NCBI RefSeq assembly: GCF_016616095.2
Contig: NZ_CP067089.2
Coordinates: forward strand, 2,790,001-2,854,000
Direction: 5' to 3'
DNA from: Breznakiella homolactica
GTDB lineage: Bacteria; Spirochaetota; Spirochaetia; Treponematales; Breznakiellaceae
Length of the DNA: 64,000 bases
The notes below the pieces were generated by a model. The model worked only from the letters and a program-made list of their open reading frames with translations, did no database searches and had not been told where the DNA came from. A program made the position numbers and the translations under genes. The first letter of the stretch is position 1, and every line of letters begins with the position of its first letter. Below are positions 34,965-42,962 of this stretch, in pieces.

Positions 34965-35010
34965 GTTACCGACCGGTCGTTAACATAGACAAAAATACTA
35001 ACCCGGTCAA
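34965..35010 (-). promoter_or_regulatory. Promoter and operator of the TetR-efflux operon
   Basis: On the minus strand TTGACC (35010-35005), a 17-bp spacer and TATGTT (34987-34982) form the promoter. The palindrome GTTACCGACCGGTCGTTAAC (34965-34984), with one mismatched pair, overlaps the last three bases of the -10 and the expected start point. It ends two bases before the ATG. This is the classic position for a TetR repressor site. Confidence 0.82.
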
Positions 35011-35038
35011 GAGAAAACAAGGAAAAAATAACAAAATG

Positions 35039-35548
35039 TTATATTTTACTGCCCTTTTCTTCCCTCCGGGCCAGGATAAAGAGAAAATCCGAAAGCCGGT
35101 TCATGTAACGCAGCACCGCGGAAGGAACCGCATCTCTCCGGGCCAGGCTGACGATACGGCGTTCCGCCCTGCGGCAGACGGTTCTGCAGATATCAAGTTT
35201 GGCGGCGCCCGGGGCGGCTCCGGGAAGGACAAAGCATTGGACCGGGTTTTCCGCTTCCAGCTTTTGTATATCCTCCGTGATCCGGCCGGCGGCAGCGGAA
35301 ACGGAACCATCGGGCCGGGAATTCCCGGGGTCGGCCAGGAGTCCACATACTTCGAAAAGATCCCGCTGCACCGTTTCCAGGGCGGTTTTCGATTGTTCAG
35401 AGATCCCGGAACATCGGGCATCGCCGAGAAAAGCGCTGAGTTCATCCAGGGTTCCGAGACATTCGATCCTGAGATCGTCCTTGGATACCCGTCCGCCTGA
35501 CAGGAGTCCGGTTTCGCCCCGGTCTCCGCCGCCGGTTGAAATTCCCAT
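35039..35548 (-). CDS. Cob(I)yrinic acid a,c-diamide adenosyltransferase, PduO type
   Basis: Makes adenosylcobalamin from cob(I)alamin and ATP. The 169 aa protein has the PduO-type N-terminal ATP motif STGGGDRGETGLLSGGRVSK, the DELSAFLGDA segment, and the helix RTVCRRAERRIVSL that carries the conserved RxxxRR residues. It ends at LFILARREE as usual. GGGAGG before the ATG at 35548 is clear and only 11 bp separate it from alaX upstream, so the two are probably co-transcribed. No B12-dependent enzyme is adjacent. Confidence 0.94.
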   Translation of the reverse strand: MGISTGGGDRGETGLLSGGRVSKDDLRIECLGTLDELSAFLGDARCSGISEQSKTALETVQRDLFEVCGLLADPGNSRPDGSVSAAAGRITEDIQKLEAENPVQCFVLPGAAPGAAKLDICRTVCRRAERRIVSLARRDAVPSAVLRYMNRLSDFLFILARREEKGSKI

Positions 35549-35559
35549 GGAAATCCTCC

Positions 35560-36777
35560 CTAATTCCCGCGCGCCGGGGCGAGCAGCGCCGGCATCCGGT
35601 CAAGAAACGCGGCCAGGGAATCCCCGGATGGCAGGCTTCCCTGAAAAAACGACGCGCCGCCGCCGCCGGACCCTCCCGACTCGGCCAGGGCATCCTTAAG
35701 GAACGGACGGAGGTCGATACCTTTGTCCGATGTCAGAACCGCGAATTTTCCGTCCCTGAGAGAGGCAAGGGCAAACACCGCGGGACTCATCTTCTGCGCG
35801 GCCCGGGCGATGCGGAGAACGGTATCCATATCTTTATCAGGGAATTGGCGCACCACCACCGCCGGACCGCTTCCGGCGGCTAATCCCGCTTCCCGGATCA
35901 TCTCTTCCGCGGCAAACCGGGCACATTCATCTTCGTTTACCTGGAGCTTTTTTTCCATTTGGTTAGCCCGCTCCAGCAGGGCAAGCACCCCGCCGGCGGT
36001 CTGATCCGGGGGAATTTTCAGCACCCGGGAAATTGCGTCCGCATTTTCCCGGAGCAGGCGGCTGTCCCGGAGAACCCTGCGCCCGGCGATAAAGGATATC
36101 CGGCTTTTGCCTTTGTATTTTTCCGCCCCCAGGATACGCAGTATGCCGATTTGGCCGGTTGAACCCAGATGGGTTCCGCAGCAGGGAGAAAAGTCATATC
36201 CCGAGATTTCGACCACCCGGATGACCGCTTCTCCCCGGGGCGGGACCTTCCGCAAAGGAAAGGAATGTATATCCTCCGGCGGACACAGGTGCAGAACCAC
36301 CGGCGTATCCGACTCAATGGCATCCTGAACCGCTTCCTCCGCGCGGACCAGTTCTTCCGGGGTAAATTCATCTTTTTCAACATCAATAGTACAAACAGCA
36401 TCACCCAGGTGCATGGAAACCGTGGCGGCCCCGGTCTGTTTAAGGATAGTTGCCGACAGCAGGTGCTGGGCCGTATGGTGGACCGTTAAATCCCGGCGCC
36501 GGCCGGGATCGGCCCGCAGTTCCGCCGGCCCGGGGCTGAGTTTCAGGCCGTCCTCCTGGGATACTAAATGCAGGATCTCCCCGGCTTCTTCCCGGACATC
36601 GAGAACCTGAAAACCGTTTACCGTGCCCCGGTCCCCGGGCTGGCCGCCGCCCTCGGGATAAAAGGGCGTTGTATCCAGAATCACTCCCCAGAGTTCCCCC
36701 GACGGAATTATTTCCAATATCTCCGCGGATACTGTTTCTCCGGCGGGAATCGTATAGTATGCGGTTTCGGTTTTCAT
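35560..36777 (-). CDS. Alanyl-tRNA editing protein, AlaX-L type with DHHA1 domain
   Basis: Trans-editing deacylase that hydrolyses Ser- or Gly-tRNA(Ala). The 405 aa protein begins like the AlaRS editing region (PFYPEGGGQPGDRG). It carries the zinc/catalytic motifs VHHTAQHLL (HxxxH) and SPCCGTHLGSTGQIG (CxxxH), followed by a C-terminal DHHA1 domain ending ALAESGGSGGGGASFFQG. The longer open frame to 37170 is not used: the promoter and the family N-terminus place the start at 36777. It heads a two-gene unit with the adenosyltransferase. Confidence 0.92.
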   Translation of the reverse strand: MKTETAYYTIPAGETVSAEILEIIPSGELWGVILDTTPFYPEGGGQPGDRGTVNGFQVLDVREEAGEILHLVSQEDGLKLSPGPAELRADPGRRRDLTVHHTAQHLLSATILKQTGAATVSMHLGDAVCTIDVEKDEFTPEELVRAEEAVQDAIESDTPVVLHLCPPEDIHSFPLRKVPPRGEAVIRVVEISGYDFSPCCGTHLGSTGQIGILRILGAEKYKGKSRISFIAGRRVLRDSRLLRENADAISRVLKIPPDQTAGGVLALLERANQMEKKLQVNEDECARFAAEEMIREAGLAAGSGPAVVVRQFPDKDMDTVLRIARAAQKMSPAVFALASLRDGKFAVLTSDKGIDLRPFLKDALAESGGSGGGGASFFQGSLPSGDSLAAFLDRMPALLAPARGN

Positions 36778-36784
36778 GGTACCA

Positions 36785-36812
36785 GTATTACCGAGAATTG
36801 GGCGGGAAGCAA
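36785..36812 (-). promoter_or_regulatory. alaX promoter, leaderless type
   Basis: TTGCTT (36812-36807), a 16-bp spacer and TAATAC (36790-36785) are followed by seven bases and ATG 36777. No ribosome-binding site is present. Confidence 0.65.
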
Positions 36813-36949
36813 CCACGGCAAGAAATGGAATAGAAAAATAGAAAGTACCTATTATGCGTGGTATACTTGGCATAAACAGGCCTGGTCTGATAGTACAGGT
36901 CGTTTGAATTCGTTTCCACAAAAATATTACCTGATTTTTGGAGAAAGCT

Positions 36950-39628
36950 ATGAAAAGGTATTCCTGGTTTGCGGTACTGGCACTTTTTATCGGGACATTG
37001 TCCGGATGCGACAACCCGGTAGGTTCCGGCGGCACCTCCGGAGACGGTTCCGGCGGACCATCCGGTTCCGCGGAAGTAAAAGTGGCGGCCCCATCGTTTT
37101 CAATACCCCAGGGTGAACTTGAAAACGTTCCGGAGACCGTCTCTTTTTTATGTGACACCGCCGGGGTCACATTTTATTATACCACCGACGGCACCAATCC
37201 GACGTCGTCCTCCGCTTCGGGGAATTCGATGGTAATAACAGAGGCGGTAACCCTACGGCTGATCGCCAAAAAGAGCGGATTCACCGATTCCGATATTGTC
37301 AGCGCGGAGTATACGGTCAAGGACAGACCCAGCAATGAAGCGCGCCTTACCCAGCTGGGGCTCTCCGCGGGGATTTTTACCCCGGCATTTTCCGGTGACA
37401 TCGGGGCATATACGGTCATAATCCCGGATTCCGCGGGATCGGTTACCCTTACCCCGGTTGCCCGGGGCCCGGGGGCGGCAATAAAAATCAACGGCTCAGA
37501 AGCCGTATCAGGGTCGGAAAGCGGGCCGGTCACGGCCAGCAACGGCGGTCAGGCGGTTATCACCGTATGCGCTCAGGACGGAACAACAAACAGGACCTAT
37601 ACGCTCACATTCAAAACCGCCGGTTATACATCCTGGACCGAGACCGCCCTCAACGGATCACGGTCAACCAATGCATGGCGGTACGCCGCCGGGTCCGATG
37701 ACGGAAATATACTTATAATCGCGGGTAGTTCCACATATGTGGACAGCCAGAAAATAAAGGATATTTATCGTTCGAATAACGCGGGCGCGACCTGGTCAAA
37801 ATGCGAAGCCGCCGGATCACAGTCATGGAGTGCCCTTGCCTGTTCATCCGACGCGCAGACCATCGCGGCGGCGTATGACTACAACTACGGTGACAACAGG
37901 ATTATTGTTTCCCGGAACGGCGGGAATTCATGGTCCGTCCCCCAGAAGCTGGGCGACGGCACCATAACCGCAGTCCGCATGTCGGACACGGGAAAGGATA
38001 TATACATCCTGACCACGGGCTATCAAATTTCCGGTCTCTATAGGTCTTCCGATTACGGATCTACCTGGACAGAAATTGTACGCCCCGCAGCCATCAACAC
38101 CTGGACGGATATCGCCTGTACATCGTCGGGGGCAAAGGTAATCGCCCTGGGAACTAAAACCGATTTCCCGGACCGCGGCACCCATATTCATACATCGGAA
38201 AATTATGGGATAACATGGACAACCGCAAAACTAACGCCGGACACTGGCCAGACATACAGCACCTACCTGGCCATAAGCGGCGATGGAACGAAAATGGCGG
38301 TTTCGACAAACTTTCAGGCGGATTCATGGTACAAGGAGGTATACTACTCCGATAACAGCGGAGCATCCTGGAAGAGATTGAATTACAATTGGTTCTCCAG
38401 CTACTATGTCACCAGCATCTATTTTTCAAAGGACGGAAGCAAACTCTTCTGCACCAAGAAAAAAGATTCCAATCCCAACGCACAGGACAACGAATACTAC
38501 CTTTGGCGTTCCGACAACGGAAGTGAATTTCAGCTGCTGACCACCGACGAAAAACCATGGATCGTCACCCTCGCGGTATCCAACAACGGCAGCAAACTGC
38601 TGGCCCTCTCCGCGGACGAAGATGGATCCTTTTCCAGTTACCCGCGGACATCCACCGACTCCGGCGCCTCCTGGACCGTGCGGGAAAATATCGGATACCG
38701 GGACTGGCGAAGGGTCAGGATGTCCAGGGACGGCCTTACAGGGATTGCCTTTTTCCGAAGCGCCAATTCCTACAATATGAAAGGCAAACTCATGGTGAGT
38801 ACCAATTCAGGCCAGACCTGGACAGAAAAAGAAAGCGCCGGGAGGAGAGACTGGCGGGATGCGGCGGCCAGCGGGAACGGGCAGGTTATCGCGGCTACTT
38901 CATATGAATTTCCCGACACAACCCACCATATATCCGTTAACGGAGGAAATTCCTGGAGTATTGTGCCGGTTTCCGGGGGATGGACGTATCCCACTGCTTT
39001 TGTGTCCGACGACGGTAATACCATTTTATTTGCCAATGATTTCGGAAGAATGATGGTATCCGGGGATAGGGGCTCCTCCTGGCGTGAAATATTGAAACCA
39101 GGGGATAGTAACAACTCTTCATTCCCGGCGTACGGATTGTCCGCTGACGGAAACACGATAATAGCCGCCGGTTTTGAAGTATGGATTTCACACGATAAGG
39201 GCGTGACGTGGACGAAAACATCACCCGGCGGTGCCCAATACATTAATGTCAACGGGACCGCGGTCTCCGCAGATGGCAGGTATATAGCTTTGACGGAAAT
39301 AACGAACAATAAGGTCTATGTTTCCGCGGACGGCGGGGAGAGCTGGGCGGCAAAAACGATTCCCGTAACCGTGAAACAGTGGACCGGCATTTCAATTTCC
39401 GACGACGGCCGGGGAATCGCCGTAACCGGATGTTCAACAATAGACAGCTATTCAAAAGAAGTTACCGGAGCGGGTCCTCTCGTTATTTCATTTAACAGAG
39501 GAGAGACCTGGAATGAATGTTATCCGGCTGGTTCGCGGCTGTGGACCAGTGTGGCGGTGACCGGGGACTTTTCGGGCATCATCGGTTCCGCGTTATTTGA
39601 GATAGGATTATTTAAAAACGGCGGATAA
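36950..39628 (+). CDS. BNR-repeat lipoprotein with chitobiase-like and cadherin-like domains
   Basis: Surface or periplasmic lipoprotein, 892 aa. The signal peptide ends at lipobox TLSGC (Cys near 20), followed by a Gly/Ser-rich linker. Residues about 45-125 resemble the CHB_HEX_C domain (VTFYYTTDGTNPTSSSASG). Residues about 130-225 resemble the cadherin-like beta-sandwich (LGLSAGIFTPAFSGDIGAYTV). From 230 to the end there are about twelve BNR/sialidase-type Asp-box motifs (SxNxGxTW forms such as GATWSKC, GNSWSVP, GSTWTEI, GASWKRL), enough for two beta-propellers. GGAG six bases upstream supports ATG 36950. It may bind glycans; no sialidase catalytic residues were recognised. Confidence 0.85.
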   Translation: MKRYSWFAVLALFIGTLSGCDNPVGSGGTSGDGSGGPSGSAEVKVAAPSFSIPQGELENVPETVSFLCDTAGVTFYYTTDGTNPTSSSASGNSMVITEAVTLRLIAKKSGFTDSDIVSAEYTVKDRPSNEARLTQLGLSAGIFTPAFSGDIGAYTVIIPDSAGSVTLTPVARGPGAAIKINGSEAVSGSESGPVTASNGGQAVITVCAQDGTTNRTYTLTFKTAGYTSWTETALNGSRSTNAWRYAAGSDDGNILIIAGSSTYVDSQKIKDIYRSNNAGATWSKCEAAGSQSWSALACSSDAQTIAAAYDYNYGDNRIIVSRNGGNSWSVPQKLGDGTITAVRMSDTGKDIYILTTGYQISGLYRSSDYGSTWTEIVRPAAINTWTDIACTSSGAKVIALGTKTDFPDRGTHIHTSENYGITWTTAKLTPDTGQTYSTYLAISGDGTKMAVSTNFQADSWYKEVYYSDNSGASWKRLNYNWFSSYYVTSIYFSKDGSKLFCTKKKDSNPNAQDNEYYLWRSDNGSEFQLLTTDEKPWIVTLAVSNNGSKLLALSADEDGSFSSYPRTSTDSGASWTVRENIGYRDWRRVRMSRDGLTGIAFFRSANSYNMKGKLMVSTNSGQTWTEKESAGRRDWRDAAASGNGQVIAATSYEFPDTTHHISVNGGNSWSIVPVSGGWTYPTAFVSDDGNTILFANDFGRMMVSGDRGSSWREILKPGDSNNSSFPAYGLSADGNTIIAAGFEVWISHDKGVTWTKTSPGGAQYINVNGTAVSADGRYIALTEITNNKVYVSADGGESWAAKTIPVTVKQWTGISISDDGRGIAVTGCSTIDSYSKEVTGAGPLVISFNRGETWNECYPAGSRLWTSVAVTGDFSGIIGSALFEIGLFKNGG

Positions 39629-39835
39629 TATATTTTTTACACTTGGATACCGTATCCGCTTCGTGCCAACCGGCCGCGGCTGGCCGGAACAGTGCCTGCC
39701 GATGGCTTTATGGTACGATTCGGGTATAGTTTTAGTAAGAGCCATTATTATAGCAGGGTTTTGGTGTCAACCTCGACCAGGTATCTGCCGCAGCCCTTCT
39801 AGTATCCCGGAGGCCTCCCGGGTACAATAGAACAA
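39629..39835. other. Intergenic spacer without palindromic element
   Basis: This 207-bp gap holds a GC hairpin (CCGGCCGCGGCTGGCCGG, near 39670-39690) and the trmH-type promoter at its right end. It lacks the core and arms of the PE family. No open frame or RNA gene was recognised. Confidence 0.5.
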
Positions 39836-39838
39836 ATG
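39823..39838 (+). promoter_or_regulatory. -10 element of SpoU methyltransferase gene, leaderless type
   Basis: TACAAT (39823-39828) lies seven bases before ATG 39836, without a ribosome-binding site. The -35 region is unconvincing. Confidence 0.5.
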
Positions 39839-40633
39839 CGGAACAAATTAACCAATGAACTGGCGGTCTGCGGCTTCAATGCCGTACACGCCCTGGGTGA
39901 ATTCCACCCGGAACAGATAAACCGGCTTTTCCTGCGGGAAGACCGTCTCCCTGCCTTTACCAAGGTCTGCAAACAGCTTGCCGAAGAAAAGAGGCCCTAC
40001 AAGCTCTGCGAAGACGAAGAACTGGAGCGGCTCTGCAAAAGCCCCCGCCACCAGGGCGTGGTGGCCATGATCGAGGAACCGGTTATCCGGGATCTGACAG
40101 CGGAAGAACTTGACCGATGGGCCCGGGAAGGGAAAACAGGGCTGCTTCTGAGTTCCGTGGGAAACGACAACAATCTTGGGGCAATCATCCGTTCCGCGGC
40201 TTTTTTCGACGCGTCATTTATCATACTGTCCGACGGCGACCGGGAAGCGCGGCTTACCACCAGCGCGTACCGGGTCGCCGAAGGCGGCATGGAACATGTG
40301 GAAGTGCGGAAGGTCCGCCGGCCCGAGGCTTTTGTACGGGATGCGGCGAAAAAACTGGTCACCATCGGCGCGGACCACCGGTCCCGGCTGCGGATCCGGG
40401 ACATTAACCGGATCATCGGCGAGGAGCGGCAGAAGCTGCAGAAAAAACAGTCTCCCGGCGGACAGTACGTTCCGGGCATACTGCTGGCAGTGGGCAACGA
40501 AGAACGGGGACTCGCCCCGGGTGTCAGGGAACATTGCGCGATCCTGGCAAGGATTCCCGGTACCGGCAATATCGAAAGCCTCAATGTCGCCCAGGCGGCA
40601 ACCCTTTTCCTCCATGAAATCTTTGAATCGTGA
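39836..40633 (+). CDS. TrmH/SpoU family RNA methyltransferase
   Basis: SAM-dependent 2'-O-methyltransferase of the SPOUT superfamily, acting on rRNA or tRNA. The 265 aa protein has an N-terminal substrate-binding domain with SPRHQGVVAM and the three knot motifs NNLGAIIRSAAFFDA, ILLAVGNEERGL and IPGTGNIESLNVAQAATLF. RlmB and TrmH-like members share these motifs, so the target base is not assigned. The next gene starts inside its last 20 bases. Confidence 0.92.
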   Translation: MRNKLTNELAVCGFNAVHALGEFHPEQINRLFLREDRLPAFTKVCKQLAEEKRPYKLCEDEELERLCKSPRHQGVVAMIEEPVIRDLTAEELDRWAREGKTGLLLSSVGNDNNLGAIIRSAAFFDASFIILSDGDREARLTTSAYRVAEGGMEHVEVRKVRRPEAFVRDAAKKLVTIGADHRSRLRIRDINRIIGEERQKLQKKQSPGGQYVPGILLAVGNEERGLAPGVREHCAILARIPGTGNIESLNVAQAATLFLHEIFES

Positions 40634-41570
40634 CGGGTTTGACCCGGGAACAGCCCTGGCGCTTTTTCTGTCCCGTTTAAAGGCTGAAAATTTTGACAGT
40701 GAATCCTGCGGGGATTTTCTTACGGCCGCGGGGAGTCTGCCCCTGGATGTGCCCCTGATCCGCGAGATCGTTGAATTCACGGATAAAGCCCGGGACCGCA
40801 GTGTTCCCGCCGCGGAATGTGCCCTTGGGAAAAAAATTGAGCGGCGGTACAGAAAAGTACTGTTCGTCCAGCGGGAACTGCACCGGCTCGATTTTAAAAA
40901 GGCTTCGCCGGCGCGGTCTTTTGAGGATTTCATCTTCGGCCAGACTGATTTTTCAGCCTACGAAAAAATAAGCGCGGAAGACTTCGAAGGGCTTTTCCTC
41001 GCCGGCATGGAGGATTATACCGACGGATTTTTTACGGCCGGGCTGGGTATGGCCAGGGAAGAGGCAAAAACCATCGCCCGCACCGGATACAAAAAAGACG
41101 GGGATAATTTCATCCTGGAAAAAAAACATCCCGTGGTATTATCGGTGATGCGGACCATCCATACGGCTCTGGAATTCGCGCCCCTGCTGGACAAGGAAAT
41201 CCTGGCGGAGGAAACCGGCCTTGTATTCGATTTCCTGGAGGAAAACAAAATCATCGACAGGACCTTCGGGGAAGGCCTGGATAGGAATTTCAGGGATATC
41301 TTTGCCTGCATTTTAGGTCTCTTTCATAATACCGGAACAATCCAGGCCGATGGAACAGAAACCCGGCTTTTTACCGCGCCGGCAAAGGGGCGGTACTGTT
41401 TATGCGCGACCTTTGCCCCGGAGAATAAAGCCCATACCATGGTGATGGTTCCGTCGGATCTGCCCTTCCCGGGGACCGCCGCGGGAGACAGCGAATCTCC
41501 CAGGGATTTTATCTTTTTTCCCCAGGGGCGGCTGGTCCGGGACAGCCGGAACCGGCTCGTCCGGGCGTGA
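40614..41570 (+). CDS. Conserved protein of unknown function, coupled to SpoU gene
   Basis: I recognise no family in this 318 aa soluble protein. The ATG at 40614 overlaps the end of the methyltransferase gene by 20 bp, which indicates translational coupling; a much longer open frame from 40176 is only the shifted reading of that gene. It has helical N- and C-terminal parts, a basic stretch GKKIERRYRKVLFVQRELH (about 65-85), and the C-terminal pattern LCATFAPENKAHTMVMVPSDLP. No transmembrane segment or signal peptide is visible. Context hints at RNA metabolism but nothing in the sequence proves it. Confidence 0.75.
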   Translation: MKSLNRDGFDPGTALALFLSRLKAENFDSESCGDFLTAAGSLPLDVPLIREIVEFTDKARDRSVPAAECALGKKIERRYRKVLFVQRELHRLDFKKASPARSFEDFIFGQTDFSAYEKISAEDFEGLFLAGMEDYTDGFFTAGLGMAREEAKTIARTGYKKDGDNFILEKKHPVVLSVMRTIHTALEFAPLLDKEILAEETGLVFDFLEENKIIDRTFGEGLDRNFRDIFACILGLFHNTGTIQADGTETRLFTAPAKGRYCLCATFAPENKAHTMVMVPSDLPFPGTAAGDSESPRDFIFFPQGRLVRDSRNRLVRA

Positions 41571-41606
41571 GCCGCGGCTGCAGCAGACCCGCAGAATGTC
41601 CCGCGG

Positions 41607-42959
41607 TCAGTTACATCCCCCGGCGGAACCGTCATTGAACCGTTCTTCATCCGCCCAGAGCCCCAAAGCGGGGTTTGAAATGAAAAATACACGTTCCCCG
41701 GAAACCGTATTCCAGCCGAGGTTAAGGGTATTGGGATTGTACCGGTCACAGTACTCCTGAAGATCTCCCCACTGGTAACCCACGGATTCTATTTCGGCTT
41801 TGGACAGCCCCGGACCGGGACAGTACCGTACGGTAAACCGGCCTTCGGCGGATCCGTGGATAAGGTGGGCGGCGGCGCTTAAAGAATCCGCCAGTTCGGA
41901 ATCACTTCCGATCCGGTCCTTGATTTCCCCGGTCGGGCGGTATCCGTGGCGCCGGATAAGCCGGTCTATGCCGGGGTCCTCCCCAAAGGCCACAAGCCCG
42001 GGGGCGAGGATAATAAGTTCGGCGCCGTCGGCCAGGGCCATCCGGGTCCGGTAGATGCTTTTATTGCCCAGCCAGGTACTGCGGTATTCCCGGGGATCGA
42101 GGTACACCACGGCTTTCCGGAGGGGCTTTTTCAGAAGTTTCACGTTAAGTCTGCGGGAAAGAGCGGCGGCCTTTTCAAAGCAATCTCTGCCGAATCCCAC
42201 ATAGAGGCCCCGGACAGCCAAAGATGCCCGGGGAGCGCCCGCGGCTTCCGCTTCCCGGTCCGACCGCGGACCGAGAACCGTCAGGGCGAAGAGTATGGGA
42301 GGAAGGTATTTGCCGAAACGCCGGTGGCCTTCGTCCAGCAGCGCCCTGACGGGTGTATCGGTGCGGCCCATGAGGCGCTCCAGACCGTAGCAGGCGCCCA
42401 TGAAATGGCTTTTGTCGATGGATTCCTTGCCGCCGGTACCGATAAAAATATTCTTGAGATGATTCGCCATTCCCACAACTTCATGGGGAACCACCTGTCC
42501 GATGGAAACCGCCAGTGAAAACCCGCCGTCCCTGAGGAGCCGGTTTACCTGCACCGGCCAGTCAAAGGCGGAAGCTCCGCCGGATACGGCCTCGACCCAG
42601 GATGCTTCCAGCCTGCCGAGTTCCGCCACATCCCTGCGCCAGTCGTGGTTCCGGAAAAGCTCCGGAGGCGTTCCGGGAAACATCCGGATAAGCTCCTCTT
42701 TTCCCATGGCCGCGTGGGTACCCAGGGCGGGCAGCACCGCGCCGAGCCTGCCGCTGGATTGCCCGAGCAGTTCCCGGGCGGCTATATCGCACAGGAACCC
42801 GGCCCGGGAATGGTACCGGGTTCCGTCGGGGGGCAGCAGCAGCACCGGACGGGGATCGCCGGTATCCCTGAGGGCAAGCCCCAGAGCTTCGGAAAAGAGT
42901 TCATCTATTTCGCGGTCCGACAGGTCGAGGTGGAGACCTTCCTTGGCAAGATAGGTCAT
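41607..42959 (-). CDS. LarA-like (DUF2088) nickel-pincer family protein
   Basis: Member of the lactate-racemase LarA superfamily, which uses a covalently bound nickel-pincer nucleotide for racemisation or epimerisation of hydroxy acids. The 450 aa protein has VLLLPPDGTRYHS (in place of the DxTRP loop), ALGTHAAMGKEEL (the TGTHRPMT-like His motif) and FRNHDWRRD (second His). The nucleotide-region FIGTGGKESIDKSH carries a lysine, but its equivalence to the pincer-binding lysine is unproven. LarBCE cofactor genes are not in the window. It starts four bases before the stop region of the phosphofructokinase gene upstream, so it is second in a two-gene unit. Confidence 0.8.
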   Translation of the reverse strand: MTYLAKEGLHLDLSDREIDELFSEALGLALRDTGDPRPVLLLPPDGTRYHSRAGFLCDIAARELLGQSSGRLGAVLPALGTHAAMGKEELIRMFPGTPPELFRNHDWRRDVAELGRLEASWVEAVSGGASAFDWPVQVNRLLRDGGFSLAVSIGQVVPHEVVGMANHLKNIFIGTGGKESIDKSHFMGACYGLERLMGRTDTPVRALLDEGHRRFGKYLPPILFALTVLGPRSDREAEAAGAPRASLAVRGLYVGFGRDCFEKAAALSRRLNVKLLKKPLRKAVVYLDPREYRSTWLGNKSIYRTRMALADGAELIILAPGLVAFGEDPGIDRLIRRHGYRPTGEIKDRIGSDSELADSLSAAAHLIHGSAEGRFTVRYCPGPGLSKAEIESVGYQWGDLQEYCDRYNPNTLNLGWNTVSGERVFFISNPALGLWADEERFNDGSAGGCN

Positions 42960-42962
42960 TGC

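Noticed and set aside
35011..35560. Cobalamin riboswitch near the adenosyltransferase gene
   Set aside because: The gene is preceded directly by alaX with an 11-bp gap, leaving no room for a riboswitch, and no B12-box sequence was seen.
36778..37170. Upstream extension of alaX
   Set aside because: It crosses the divergent BNR lipoprotein start and the alaX promoter; the AlaX family N-terminus matches 36777.
40176..40613. Extension of the gene at 40614 back to 40176
   Set aside because: This is the +1 reading frame of the SpoU methyltransferase gene; the overlap of real coding sequences is only 20 bp.
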